Part shown: piece after piece, positions 46,384-54,008 of the stretch
Numbering within the stretch: position 1 is the stretch's first letter
Layout: every line of letters starts with the position of its first letter
Source: Seonamhaeicola sp. S2-3
GTDB lineage: Bacteria > Bacteroidota > Bacteroidia > Flavobacteriales > Flavobacteriaceae
DNA: 64,000 bases
Direction of reading: 5' to 3'
NCBI RefSeq assembly: GCF_001971785.1
Contig: NZ_CP019389.1
Location: 2,739,001 to 2,803,000, forward strand
The notes under the pieces: model-generated
What the model was told of the DNA's origin: nothing
The model's database searches: none
The model's input: only the letters and a program-made list of their open reading frames with translations
Translations under genes and position numbers: made by a program

Positions 46384-47435
46384 GCTAATTGTAAATGGAG
46401 CTTAACTTTAAAAATAGTTTCATTATTACTTACTGCTAGTTGGTGTTTTTTAGGATACAATATAGCTAATCTTTTCTTTACATTTTCTAAACCAATACCG
46501 CCAACTTTATCTTTTATTATTACTTTTTGAGGTTTACTATTTTCAACTTCAAAATCTAGTGTTTTTTCATTAGCTTTAATGGTAATTTTAATAAAAGCAT
46601 TGTTAATATCATCTATATTACTGTGTTTTAAGGCGTTTTCTATAAACGGTATAAGTAGCATAGGAGCAATGGTAGCAGCATGATTAGTTATATTAAGTTT
46701 TATTGATATAGGGTACGTTTTGCTACTTTTTAATGCAAATAATTTTAGGTAGTTTTCAATATACTCAATCTCTTTTTTTAACGGAACGGTTTCTTGATCA
46801 CATTCATACAATACGTATCGCAACATATCAGATAAATGAATAATGCTTTTTTGTGTTTTTCCAGAATCTATTCCCGCTAAGGTGTAAATATTGTTTAATG
46901 CGTTGAATAGAAAATGAGGGTTTATTTGAGATTTTAATAGCTTAAGCTCATTCTGTAAATTAATATTTAAAGCATTTATAGTCTCTTTTTCTTTTTGTTT
47001 TAAATAGCTATAAACCTCTACAGATAAAGCCAAAACATAAGTAATTGATAGTATTAATGAATAAAGCAAATATTGTGTTGGAGGTTTTTTCATTTCTAGA
47101 GGTGGAGGTCTCATTTCTGGTGCACGATGAGGTCTCATTTCTGGTCTTATTTTAGGTTGCACTTCTTCTAAAGGCATACCAAATGTGTTAGTTAAAAACC
47201 AAACAGAAACCCCAATTAATAAAATTGAAAAAACAGCAAATAGTAAATGTTTCTTTTTAAATAATAATTTAGGAGCAGCAAAGTAAATAAGTGCACTAAT
47301 AAGTAGTATTTGAAATATTAAAACAACTAAGTTTTCTTTTAGTATTTCAACATCGGCGTCTTGATTTAGCCAAATTATATTGCCTATTACCAACCACAAA
47401 CCGGCTTGTATAATGAGTCTTATAGTTTTATTCAT
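46380..47435 (-). CDS. LytS/YehU-type sensor histidine kinase
   Basis: 351 aa. Four membrane helices (about 5-22, 32-54, 64-85 and 122-143) enclose a Pro/Met/Arg-rich periplasmic loop (about 90-120) with repeated PEMRP units. A His_kinase domain follows with phosphoacceptor His in QINPHFLFNALNNIYTL (about 172) and an ATPase domain (LLIPFIENALKHS, GGIGLENVKKRLAILYP). It is the partner of the LytTR regulator encoded directly downstream. The divergent gap to the EF-hand gene carries phased repeats that may also control this operon. Confidence 0.92.
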   Translation of the reverse strand: MNKTIRLIIQAGLWLVIGNIIWLNQDADVEILKENLVVLIFQILLISALIYFAAPKLLFKKKHLLFAVFSILLIGVSVWFLTNTFGMPLEEVQPKIRPEMRPHRAPEMRPPPLEMKKPPTQYLLYSLILSITYVLALSVEVYSYLKQKEKETINALNINLQNELKLLKSQINPHFLFNALNNIYTLAGIDSGKTQKSIIHLSDMLRYVLYECDQETVPLKKEIEYIENYLKLFALKSSKTYPISIKLNITNHAATIAPMLLIPFIENALKHSNIDDINNAFIKITIKANEKTLDFEVENSKPQKVIIKDKVGGIGLENVKKRLAILYPKKHQLAVSNNETIFKVKLHLQLA

Positions 47436-47504
47436 ACTGCAAAGTAAAGCAAAAAAAAATCTATGAATATTTTAAAAAGCTTTAAAATAAGGTGGTATTT
47501 ATGT

Positions 47505-47559
47505 GGGTTACAGATTTAAAGTGAGTATTTACAGAAAAGATAAAGCTATTTACAGAAAA
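47505..47559 (+). promoter_or_regulatory. Putative LytTR operator A (three phased repeats)
   Basis: TATTTACAGAAAA occurs at 47526-47538 and again at 47547-47559, exactly 21 bp apart. A third partial copy with TTACAGA sits another 21 bp upstream (47505-47517). This helical phasing is what LytTR-domain dimers bind. It lies in the divergent region between the LytS kinase gene and the EF-hand gene, 62 bp before the latter. Confidence 0.75.
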
Positions 47560-47585
47560 CCTAACATTGGTGTTAAAGTAACCAC

Positions 47586-47593
47586 CACCTTTG
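47586..47593 (+). promoter_or_regulatory. Degenerate -7 element before the EF-hand gene
   Basis: CACCTTTG keeps the TTTG half of TAnnTTTG but not the TA, 27 bp past operator A. A weak core promoter next to an operator would fit activator dependence. Confidence 0.45.
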
Positions 47594-47621
47594 TATAAAA
47601 AATTAATTTAAAATTTTAATA

Positions 47622-47906
47622 ATGAAAACAAAATCAATTTTATTTGGAATAATTGCAAGTGGTTTAATAACTTTTACATCATATGCACAAGAGTCTGGTA
47701 ATCGTGAAAGAAACCAAGAACCTCCTTCTGTAGATGAAATTTTTAAGGAAATGGATGCCAATGAAGACGGAAAACTTTCAAAAAAAGAAGTTAAAGGACC
47801 TCTTAAAGATATGTTTTCTAAAATAGATAGTGATGAAGATGGATATCTTTCTAAAGAAGAGATAAAAAATGCTCCAAAACCAGAAGATAAAAGACCTAAA
47901 TATTAA
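47622..47906 (+). CDS. Exported EF-hand calcium-binding protein
   Basis: 94 aa. A signal peptide (MKTKSILFGIIASGLITFTSYA) and two canonical EF-hand loops, DANEDGKLSKKE (about 47) and DSDEDGYLSKEE (about 71), with Asp, Asp/Asn, Asp, Gly and a final Glu at the expected positions. It should bind Ca2+ in the periplasm or outside the cell. No enzymatic domain is present. It is the first gene right of the LytS/LytTR pair and is preceded by operator A. Confidence 0.88.
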   Translation: MKTKSILFGIIASGLITFTSYAQESGNRERNQEPPSVDEIFKEMDANEDGKLSKKEVKGPLKDMFSKIDSDEDGYLSKEEIKNAPKPEDKRPKY

Positions 47907-48000
47907 TTTATATGTGTTTTGTTGCAACTTAATCTGTGTGATGCTTAATGCTGTAAGTTAGATTAAAAGTAAAAGATGAAACAAAATTTAAAATAACTTT

Positions 48001-48162
48001 ATGATACCATTAGTATTAGATAATGAACAGTCTAATCTACTGAATTCTCAGGATGATTTATCTAGTTTTTCAACTATTATTTATACTGTTTTAATTGTCA
48101 TCATTATTGCAATAGCCGTTGGAGTGGTTTTAAAATTTAAATCAACTGAGGATAAAAAATAA
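48001..48162 (+). CDS. Tiny single-pass membrane protein
   Basis: 53 aa (MIPLVLDNEQ...), with an acidic N-terminus, one hydrophobic helix (TIIYTVLIVIIIAIAVGVVLKF, about 25-46) and a polar end. It lies 94 nt after the EF-hand gene and ahead of a strong terminator, so it is probably in the same mRNA. There is no recognisable family. It is supported only by a clean frame, the membrane helix and the position. Confidence 0.5.
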   Translation: MIPLVLDNEQSNLLNSQDDLSSFSTIIYTVLIVIIIAIAVGVVLKFKSTEDKK

Positions 48163-48210
48163 AGTTAAATTATAAAAGCACATTTTTTTTGGAGTGTTTG
48201 GTTAATAGCA

Positions 48211-48248
48211 GAAAGCTTCGTGAGAAATTGCGAAGCTTTCTTTTTTTT
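48211..48248 (+). terminator. Strong terminator closing the EF-hand unit
   Basis: GAAAGCTTCG and CGAAGCTTTC form a perfect 10-bp stem with a 10-nt loop, followed by eight T. It separates the EF-hand unit from the reductase operon. Confidence 0.92.
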
Positions 48249-48275
48249 ATAAAAACCAAATTCATATTAAAAATA

Positions 48276-48312
48276 GCCATACACTTAAAAGCTATTGCCA
48301 TTCACAGAAAAG
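48276..48312 (+). promoter_or_regulatory. Putative LytTR operator B
   Basis: GCCATACACTTAAAAG (48276-48291) and GCCATTCACAGAAAAG (48297-48312) match in 13 of 16 positions and are 21 bp apart. The second copy carries TTCACAGAAAA, nearly the repeat seen in operators A and C. It lies 61 bp before the ferredoxin start. Confidence 0.72.
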
Positions 48313-48372
48313 GCTCATTTGGCTTTAAAAATTCCACGAAATTTATTCTCTAATGCTAAAATACGTAACACC

Positions 48373-48588
48373 ATGCCAATAAAAAGTATAAATGGTTGTA
48401 TAGGTTGTGAAGAGTGCATAAAAAGCTGTCCAACAGATGTTATTCGACTAAATCCCGATTCTAAAAAGGCAGAAATTGTTTATGCCGAAGACTGTCAAAT
48501 TTGTCATTTATGCAGAATGTATTGTCCGGTTGATGCCATCACCATTACGCCAGATAAATCTATTCCTGTAATAGTTTCATGGGGGTAA
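48373..48588 (+). CDS. Dicluster 4Fe-4S ferredoxin
   Basis: 71 aa from the ATG at 48373. The longer open frame from 48295 runs through operator B and its 26 extra residues have no family character, so I reject it. Two cluster motifs are seen, CIGCEECIKSCP and CQICHLCRMYCP, in a two-[4Fe-4S] ferredoxin fold. It has no signal peptide. It is the first gene of a three-gene operon with a membrane cytochrome-like protein and a flavoprotein, so it probably carries electrons between them. Confidence 0.9.
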   Translation: MPIKSINGCIGCEECIKSCPTDVIRLNPDSKKAEIVYAEDCQICHLCRMYCPVDAITITPDKSIPVIVSWG

Positions 48589-48601
48589 AATTAATGTTAT
48601 C

Positions 48602-49231
48602 ATGAAAACAAAAAGCTATATAGTAAAACTTCTGGTGCTTATTTTCACATTTGTAATAGTGCCATTAATCTTTTATTTCACAGGAAATTTTCCAAGAAGA
48701 AGCACTTTGATGGAAACTTTTTCCATATTAACCATTCTGTCTTTTTCGCTACTGTTATCTCAGTTTTTTACTACAAGATTGAATTATAAATTAATGAAGC
48801 AAATAAGAATGGTTAATGTTGTAGCCATTCATAGGTTTATAGGATACACTTTCATTTCGGTAATCTTATTGCATCCATTTTTTATCATCATACCAAAGTT
48901 TTTTGATAATGGAGTTACTCCAATAGATGCTTTTGTACGTTTAATCACAACGTTTAGTAGTACAGGTGTTATACTTGGTTTAATTGCCTATACCACAATG
49001 CTAGTGCTAATGATAACGGCATTTTTTAGATTTAAACTTCACCTTAAATATAAAACTTGGAGAAAACTACATGGGTATTTAACCTTATTATTTGTTTCTG
49101 TAGCTACATGGCATGTAGTTAACATTGGTAGGCATAGCAATACTTCATTTACAGTGTACTATGTGCTTATGGTAGTAATTGGCGTGTTTTATTTAATGCG
49201 AACCTATTTAACAAAAACCGTAAAAAAATGA
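48602..49231 (+). CDS. Ferric-reductase-like transmembrane protein
   Basis: 209 aa, six membrane helices. His residues placed for b-haem are visible in VAIHRFIGYTFISVILLHP (about 76 and 89) and LHGYLTLLFVSVATWHVVN (about 155 and 168), as in the ferric reductase/YedZ (MsrQ) fold. It lacks the cytoplasmic FAD/NADPH domain of NADPH oxidases, so it may pass electrons across the inner membrane from a quinol or from the ferredoxin. It starts 13 nt after the ferredoxin gene and overlaps the flavoprotein gene by 4 nt. Confidence 0.85.
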   Translation: MKTKSYIVKLLVLIFTFVIVPLIFYFTGNFPRRSTLMETFSILTILSFSLLLSQFFTTRLNYKLMKQIRMVNVVAIHRFIGYTFISVILLHPFFIIIPKFFDNGVTPIDAFVRLITTFSSTGVILGLIAYTTMLVLMITAFFRFKLHLKYKTWRKLHGYLTLLFVSVATWHVVNIGRHSNTSFTVYYVLMVVIGVFYLMRTYLTKTVKK

Positions 49232-51033
49232 AAACAAAACATTCAAATATGTCTAGACGAAAATTTATCACCTTAACAGGAGGAGCAGCGGGGTTTGCTG
49301 CTATGGGGGGATTTGGAATGAATACGGATTGGGCTTTAAACAACCCAGAAATTGATGCCAAAACATTAGATAATAATAAGGTAACTACAGATATTTTAGT
49401 AGTAGGAAGCGGAATGGCAGGGTTATTTGCAGCAGTAAAAGCACATGATGCGGGAGCCAAAGTTTTAATGGTTTCTAAAGGAAGGTTAGGGGCTTCTGGT
49501 CAAACCCCTTTTGCTAAAGGTATTTTTGCGTATGATAAGGATAAAGAAGCATTAAGCATTGATGAATTTGTAGCAAAGGTATCAAGGTCTGCACTTGGAA
49601 CAAATAATAAAGCCTACACCAAACAATTAGCAGAACACTCTTTGGCAAGGGTAAATGAGTTGAAGGAATGGGGTTTTTTTGAATCGTCTTTGTATAATAA
49701 AAGTTTCAGTAAACCTATAGAAGAACGAAACATTCCGGTTCAAGAACGGGTTACCATAACGCATTTAATTAAGGAAGACAATAGAGTAGTAGGGGCTGCA
49801 GGTTTTAGTATAGATGAACAAAAAGTACTCTTTTATGAAGCTAAAAGTGTAATTCTATGTACAGGAGCAGGAGGTTTTAAACCAAACGGATTTCCCATAG
49901 GCGATTTAACCCATGATGGCACCGTAATGGCATACAATATTGGTGCAAAAGTAACAGGTAAAGAATGGAATGATGGCCACCCTGCAAGATCAGAAAATCC
50001 TGCTGCATGTTATGATGGCTGGGGTGATATGTTTGAACAAAAACCTAGTACAACAAGCATTGAAATTAGGCATGATTTGGGTGTAGATATGAATTATATG
50101 GCATACGTAAATGGAGGTGCAGCACAAATGGGTCGACCAGGAATGGATAGTGGTAGTAATAAGGTCTCTGGGGGGCCATATAGACCAGAAGAATTTTCAG
50201 ATCAAGGAGGTCCTGGTGGTCCGCCAAAGGATGGAGAAGAAAGAAAAGGACTTCCGGGAGATGATGATAGAAAGCGTCCACCAAGAAAAGATGGCGAAGC
50301 AGCTCCTCCAGGAATGGGAGGTGGTGTTGTTGGAGGTTCAAGTGCAGGTATGGCTATTCATAAGGCTGAAGGATTAGTACCTATTAATGATAAATGCGAA
50401 TCTACAATTCCTGGTTTATATGCAGCAGGTGATGCTCTAGGATCTTATATGGCAGGAGGTATTTATACCCAAATAGGGTCATCTTTGTCAGGGTCTGCTG
50501 TACAAGGGGCTATTGCTGGCGAAACAGCAGCTAAGTATTGTAAAAAGATAAAAAGTTATACCATATCTACTTCAAAAATAGAAAGTATAGAAGAAGAAAT
50601 TTTAGCGCCCTTAAAACGAGGAGCCGGTTATAGTCCTGCATGGGTAACACAAACTTTGCAAAGTATTATGATACCTAATTTCATTATTTATATAAAAAAG
50701 GAAAATTTAATGAGAGCTGCTTTGGCCTATATTGAAGAGTTAAGAGATCAACACGTACCATATTTAAGAGCTTCAAACTTACACGAATTACGTTTAGCTC
50801 ACGAAACAAAAAACATGGTAATAAGTGCCGAAATGAAATTAAGAGCATCATTAATGAGAACCGAAAGTAGATGCAGTCATTATAGGTTAGATTACCCAGA
50901 AATTGATAATGAAAACTGGCAAGCATGGATTAATATTTTTAAAGGTGAAGATGGTAAAATGAAGCTAGAAAAACAACCATTTAACACTTGGGCAACGGCA
51001 TTAAAAAATAAGGAAATAGAACAGATTAGCTAG
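49228..51033 (+). CDS. Tat-exported FAD-dependent reductase of the fumarate reductase flavoprotein family
   Basis: 601 aa. The N-terminus has a Tat-type signal (SRRKFITLTGGAAGFAAMG, about 9-27). The FAD site is ILVVGSGMAGLFAAVKA (about 55). The C-terminus matches the succinate dehydrogenase/fumarate reductase/AprA family (TESRCSHYRLDYPEIDNENW). Between these, residues about 310-372 form a Gly/Pro/charged low-complexity insert (GGPGGPPKDGEE and similar). It lacks the His used for covalent FAD (ASGQT). With the ferredoxin and membrane protein it forms a candidate periplasmic reductase; the substrate is unknown. Confidence 0.87.
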   Translation: MKTKHSNMSRRKFITLTGGAAGFAAMGGFGMNTDWALNNPEIDAKTLDNNKVTTDILVVGSGMAGLFAAVKAHDAGAKVLMVSKGRLGASGQTPFAKGIFAYDKDKEALSIDEFVAKVSRSALGTNNKAYTKQLAEHSLARVNELKEWGFFESSLYNKSFSKPIEERNIPVQERVTITHLIKEDNRVVGAAGFSIDEQKVLFYEAKSVILCTGAGGFKPNGFPIGDLTHDGTVMAYNIGAKVTGKEWNDGHPARSENPAACYDGWGDMFEQKPSTTSIEIRHDLGVDMNYMAYVNGGAAQMGRPGMDSGSNKVSGGPYRPEEFSDQGGPGGPPKDGEERKGLPGDDDRKRPPRKDGEAAPPGMGGGVVGGSSAGMAIHKAEGLVPINDKCESTIPGLYAAGDALGSYMAGGIYTQIGSSLSGSAVQGAIAGETAAKYCKKIKSYTISTSKIESIEEEILAPLKRGAGYSPAWVTQTLQSIMIPNFIIYIKKENLMRAALAYIEELRDQHVPYLRASNLHELRLAHETKNMVISAEMKLRASLMRTESRCSHYRLDYPEIDNENWQAWINIFKGEDGKMKLEKQPFNTWATALKNKEIEQIS

Positions 51034-51093
51034 TTTACTGAAAACTTAAGCGTGTTCACAGAAAACATAAATATAACGTTAAGTTTTTACAGA
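51033..51093 (+). promoter_or_regulatory. Putative LytTR operator C
   Basis: GTTTACTGAAAAC (51033-51045) and GTTCACAGAAAAC (51054-51066) are 21 bp apart and agree in 11 of 13 positions. A further TTTACAGA core lies at 51086-51093, 31 bp on. The site begins at the flavoprotein stop codon and precedes the CotH gene. Confidence 0.75.
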
Positions 51094-51160
51094 TATTTGA
51101 ATTAGAAATAATCATGAAAATAACCGTAAACTAGATATAAATTTTTATTTAACCAGTACT

Positions 51161-52654
51161 ATGAAAAAAAATATAAAACAAATCAAATTACTTTTTGTGG
51201 CATTAATATTTGGTGCTACAATAGCAACCTATTACTCTTGTGGCTCTGATGAAAATACTTCAGAAATTATTTCAGATAACGATGATGTCGACGATGACGA
51301 TGATGATGTAGTTGTAATAGATGATACCGATTTTGAAGCTACAGACTGGACTACAGAAACACATAGTAAAGATGCAGATCCAAACTATGATGAAGTATTT
51401 GAAGACGAATCCGTAAAACGAATAGATATTGTTATAACAGAAGAACGTTGGGAAACTATGCTAGATGATATGACAGAAACTTACGGTACCTTTGGAGGTA
51501 CGTCATTTGGTCCTGGTGGTGGAGGTCCAGGTGGAGGTCCAGGTGGAGTGGGATTAACCGATACTGATACAGATGAAGACCCTGTTTTTGTGCCTGCTGA
51601 AGTTTTTTATAACGGTATAGAATGGTACAGAGTAGGAGTAAGATTTAAAGGAAATTCTAGCTTACAATCTACATGGCAAAGTGGTAATTTAAAATTATCA
51701 TTCAAGTTAGATTTTGATGAATTTGAAGATGATTACCCACAAATAAAAAATCAACGTTTTTACGGATTTAAAAAACTTCATCTTAAAAATAATTATAATG
51801 ATGAGTCTATGATGAGAGAGAAAGTAGCTGGCGATGTATTTAGAAACGCAGGTTTAGCTGCTTCACGTACAGCATTTTATACATTGTATGTAGATTATGG
51901 TGATGGCCCAACATATTTTGGTGTTTATACTTTAGTTGAAGATGTAGAAGATACCCTTTTAGATGATTATTTTGGCGATAATGATGGAAATTTATACAAA
52001 CCCGATGGTGATGCAGCAAGTTTTGCTTACGGAACTTATGATGAAGATGAATATGTAAAAAAGAACAATGAAGATGATAATGATTTTTCAGATGTACAAA
52101 ATCTATTATCAGTTTTACATGATAATACTAGAACCACAGATCCTGAAACTTGGAGAGCAAATTTAGATGCCGTTTTTGATACCGATGTGTTTTTAAAATA
52201 TTTAGCTGCAAACACCGTCATCCAAAACTGGGATACATACGGCAGAATGACACATAATTATTATCTATACAACAATCCAAACACAAATAAATTAACATGG
52301 ATTCCTTGGGATAATAATGAAGCCTTACAAACAGGAAATATGGGTGGATCATTACCTTTAAATTTTTCGGGATTAAGTAGCAGTAGTTGGCCTTTAATTG
52401 GTTATTTGTACGCAGATGATGTTTACAAAGCACAATATGATGCCTATGTTCAAGAGATAGTAAATGATGCCTTTAGCGTAAGCAATATTCAAGCACAATA
52501 CGCAACCTACTCTGCGTTAATTGAATCTTATGCAACTTCAGAAATAAGAGGTTATACCTTTTTAAATAGCAGTTCAGATTTTTACTCAGCTGTAAGTACT
52601 TTAAACTCTCATGTTGTATCTCGTAATACGGCAGTAAGCAACTATTTAAATTAA
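51161..52654 (+). CDS. CotH-like protein kinase family lipoprotein
   Basis: 497 aa. A lipoprotein-type signal ends at Cys about 27 (YYSCGSDE). A run of Asp residues (about 42-58) precedes the CotH domain (about 85-490). Kinase-like landmarks are LHLKNNYNDESMMREKVAGD (about 207-226), with the ATP-contacting Lys/Arg region, and WDTYGRMTHNYYLYNN then TWIPWDNNEAL (about 350-385), with the metal-binding Asp. A Gly/Pro insert (about 113-130) is present. CotH proteins phosphorylate Ser on secreted proteins in Bacillus; here the target is unknown. The next gene is an EF-hand protein 25 nt downstream. Confidence 0.87.
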   Translation: MKKNIKQIKLLFVALIFGATIATYYSCGSDENTSEIISDNDDVDDDDDDVVVIDDTDFEATDWTTETHSKDADPNYDEVFEDESVKRIDIVITEERWETMLDDMTETYGTFGGTSFGPGGGGPGGGPGGVGLTDTDTDEDPVFVPAEVFYNGIEWYRVGVRFKGNSSLQSTWQSGNLKLSFKLDFDEFEDDYPQIKNQRFYGFKKLHLKNNYNDESMMREKVAGDVFRNAGLAASRTAFYTLYVDYGDGPTYFGVYTLVEDVEDTLLDDYFGDNDGNLYKPDGDAASFAYGTYDEDEYVKKNNEDDNDFSDVQNLLSVLHDNTRTTDPETWRANLDAVFDTDVFLKYLAANTVIQNWDTYGRMTHNYYLYNNPNTNKLTWIPWDNNEALQTGNMGGSLPLNFSGLSSSSWPLIGYLYADDVYKAQYDAYVQEIVNDAFSVSNIQAQYATYSALIESYATSEIRGYTFLNSSSDFYSAVSTLNSHVVSRNTAVSNYLN

Positions 52655-52679
52655 TAATAACAAAATAAAAAATAATACA

Positions 52680-53201
52680 ATGAATTACATTAAAACCTTA
52701 ACAACAATTTTTTCAATGCTTATTTGTGTAACACTTTTTGCTCAAGGACCTCCAGGTGGTGGAAGAGGTGGAATGCAGGGAGGTAATCAACAAAGAGGAG
52801 GAAGACCAGACGCTTCAAAAATTTTATCAATGTTAGATACTAATAACGATGATGTTATTGATAAAGATGAAGCAACAGAAGATAAAAGAGGTAAAATAGC
52901 TGAAGATTTCGATGAAATTGACACCGACGATGATGGTTTTATAAATTTAGAAGAATTAGAAGTATCTTTAAGCAATAAAAAAGGGCCAAAAATGATGTCA
53001 CCGGAAAAACTTATAGAACAGGTTGATGATAATGGTGATGGTACTTTAAACGAGTTAGAAGTTGCTGCAAAACAACAAGAGGAATTAGTAGAAAATTTTG
53101 AAGCAATAGATACTAATGATGATAAAGAACTTGATGTAGAAGAATTAAAAGTTTTTTATGAATCAAAAGCAAATAGTAAGAGGCGTAAAAGGAGAAATTA
53201 A
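52680..53201 (+). CDS. Exported protein with four EF-hands
   Basis: 173 aa. A signal peptide (to about 22) is followed by a Gly/Arg/Gln-rich segment (about 23-44: GPPGGGRGGMQGG and so on) and four EF-hand loops: DTNNDDVIDKDE, DTDDDGFINLEE, DDNGDGTLNELE and DTNDDKELDVEE. The C-terminus is very basic (KRRKRRN). It is likely a periplasmic or surface Ca2+ binder, co-transcribed with the CotH gene and possibly its substrate or activator (inference). A terminator follows. Confidence 0.87.
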   Translation: MNYIKTLTTIFSMLICVTLFAQGPPGGGRGGMQGGNQQRGGRPDASKILSMLDTNNDDVIDKDEATEDKRGKIAEDFDEIDTDDDGFINLEELEVSLSNKKGPKMMSPEKLIEQVDDNGDGTLNELEVAAKQQEELVENFEAIDTNDDKELDVEELKVFYESKANSKRRKRRN

Positions 53202-53251
53202 AAGTTTTGATTAATAGCGTTGAGGGATTTGTAAAATTTAAAATTAATCAA

Positions 53252-53285
53252 AAAAATATCGAGGGTTGCAACCCTCGATATTTTT
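53252..53285 (+). terminator. Perfect 34-bp palindromic terminator
   Basis: AAAAATATCGAGGGTTG followed by its exact complement, ending in TTTTT. It closes the cotH-EF-hand unit and can also serve the convergent acetyltransferase gene. Confidence 0.88.
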
Positions 53286-53318
53286 AACTTTACACACTTG
53301 ATGAGATATTGCCAAAAT

Positions 53319-54008
53319 TTAAATGTTTCTTAAGGATTTACTTATTTGCCAAAAAAACATTTTTCTTCTTAATTTAAAACCTAGTTTTTTATACAAATTT
53401 ATTGGCCCTAAGTTGGTTTCATCTACGTGTAAAAAGGGTGTTTTATTTTCTTTAATTATGTTTTTACAAGCATGAGTTATTAGTTGTTTAGCATATCCAT
53501 TGCCAGTATAATTGGGGTGGGTAATTACTGCACTAATTTCGGTAAAATGTTTTGTTTTAAAGCGTTCGCCGGCAACTGCAACTAGTTTGTTTTGTTTGTA
53601 AATTCCGTAATAACGTCCCAATGAATTAGTTTTCTTTTTAAAAAAGTGTGGATATACTAAACCTACTAAATTCATCAAATCTTTATAATGGGTTTCATTT
53701 AGCTCAACAATATTTTCTGTAATAGGTATATTAATTTCATTATAAATAATCATTTGTAAACCTACATATTTCTTAAGGCTAAATGTGTTTGGTAGTTTAG
53801 GTTTATCACCAACTATAAAAAAATCATCTAGTAAAAGGGCGTGCTTTTCAATAGCATCTTCCGTGTATTCATTGTTTATAAAAGCTCCAAATGGAGTGAA
53901 ATCTGGGTGGTAAAATTTTACATTTCCGTAGTTAATACATTCATTAAAATGTGTGTCAGATAATGCGGACCAAACGGGATTATCTAAAGGAGCTTCAGGA
54001 TATGACAT
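53319..54008 (-). CDS. GNAT family N-acetyltransferase
   Basis: 229 aa. The C-terminal half (about 100-225) has the GNAT acetyl-CoA motif (VITHPNYTGNGYAKQLITHA, about 165) and LHVDETNLGPINLYKKLGF. The N-terminal half (about 1-95) is a family-specific extension resembling FR47/GCN5-like proteins. Substrate unknown. Its ATG shares one base with the miaA stop (TAATG), so translation is coupled to miaA. Confidence 0.88.
   Translation of the reverse strand: MSYPEAPLDNPVWSALSDTHFNECINYGNVKFYHPDFTPFGAFINNEYTEDAIEKHALLLDDFFIVGDKPKLPNTFSLKKYVGLQMIIYNEINIPITENIVELNETHYKDLMNLVGLVYPHFFKKKTNSLGRYYGIYKQNKLVAVAGERFKTKHFTEISAVITHPNYTGNGYAKQLITHACKNIIKENKTPFLHVDETNLGPINLYKKLGFKLRRKMFFWQISKSLRNI

Noticed and set aside
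48295-48372. Longer N-terminus for the ferredoxin
   Set aside because: It would overlap repeat operator B and adds 26 residues unlike any small ferredoxin.
50066-50377. Frames on both strands within the Gly/Pro insert of the flavoprotein gene
   Set aside because: They arise from the biased composition of the insert; the main frame is continuous and conserved on both sides.
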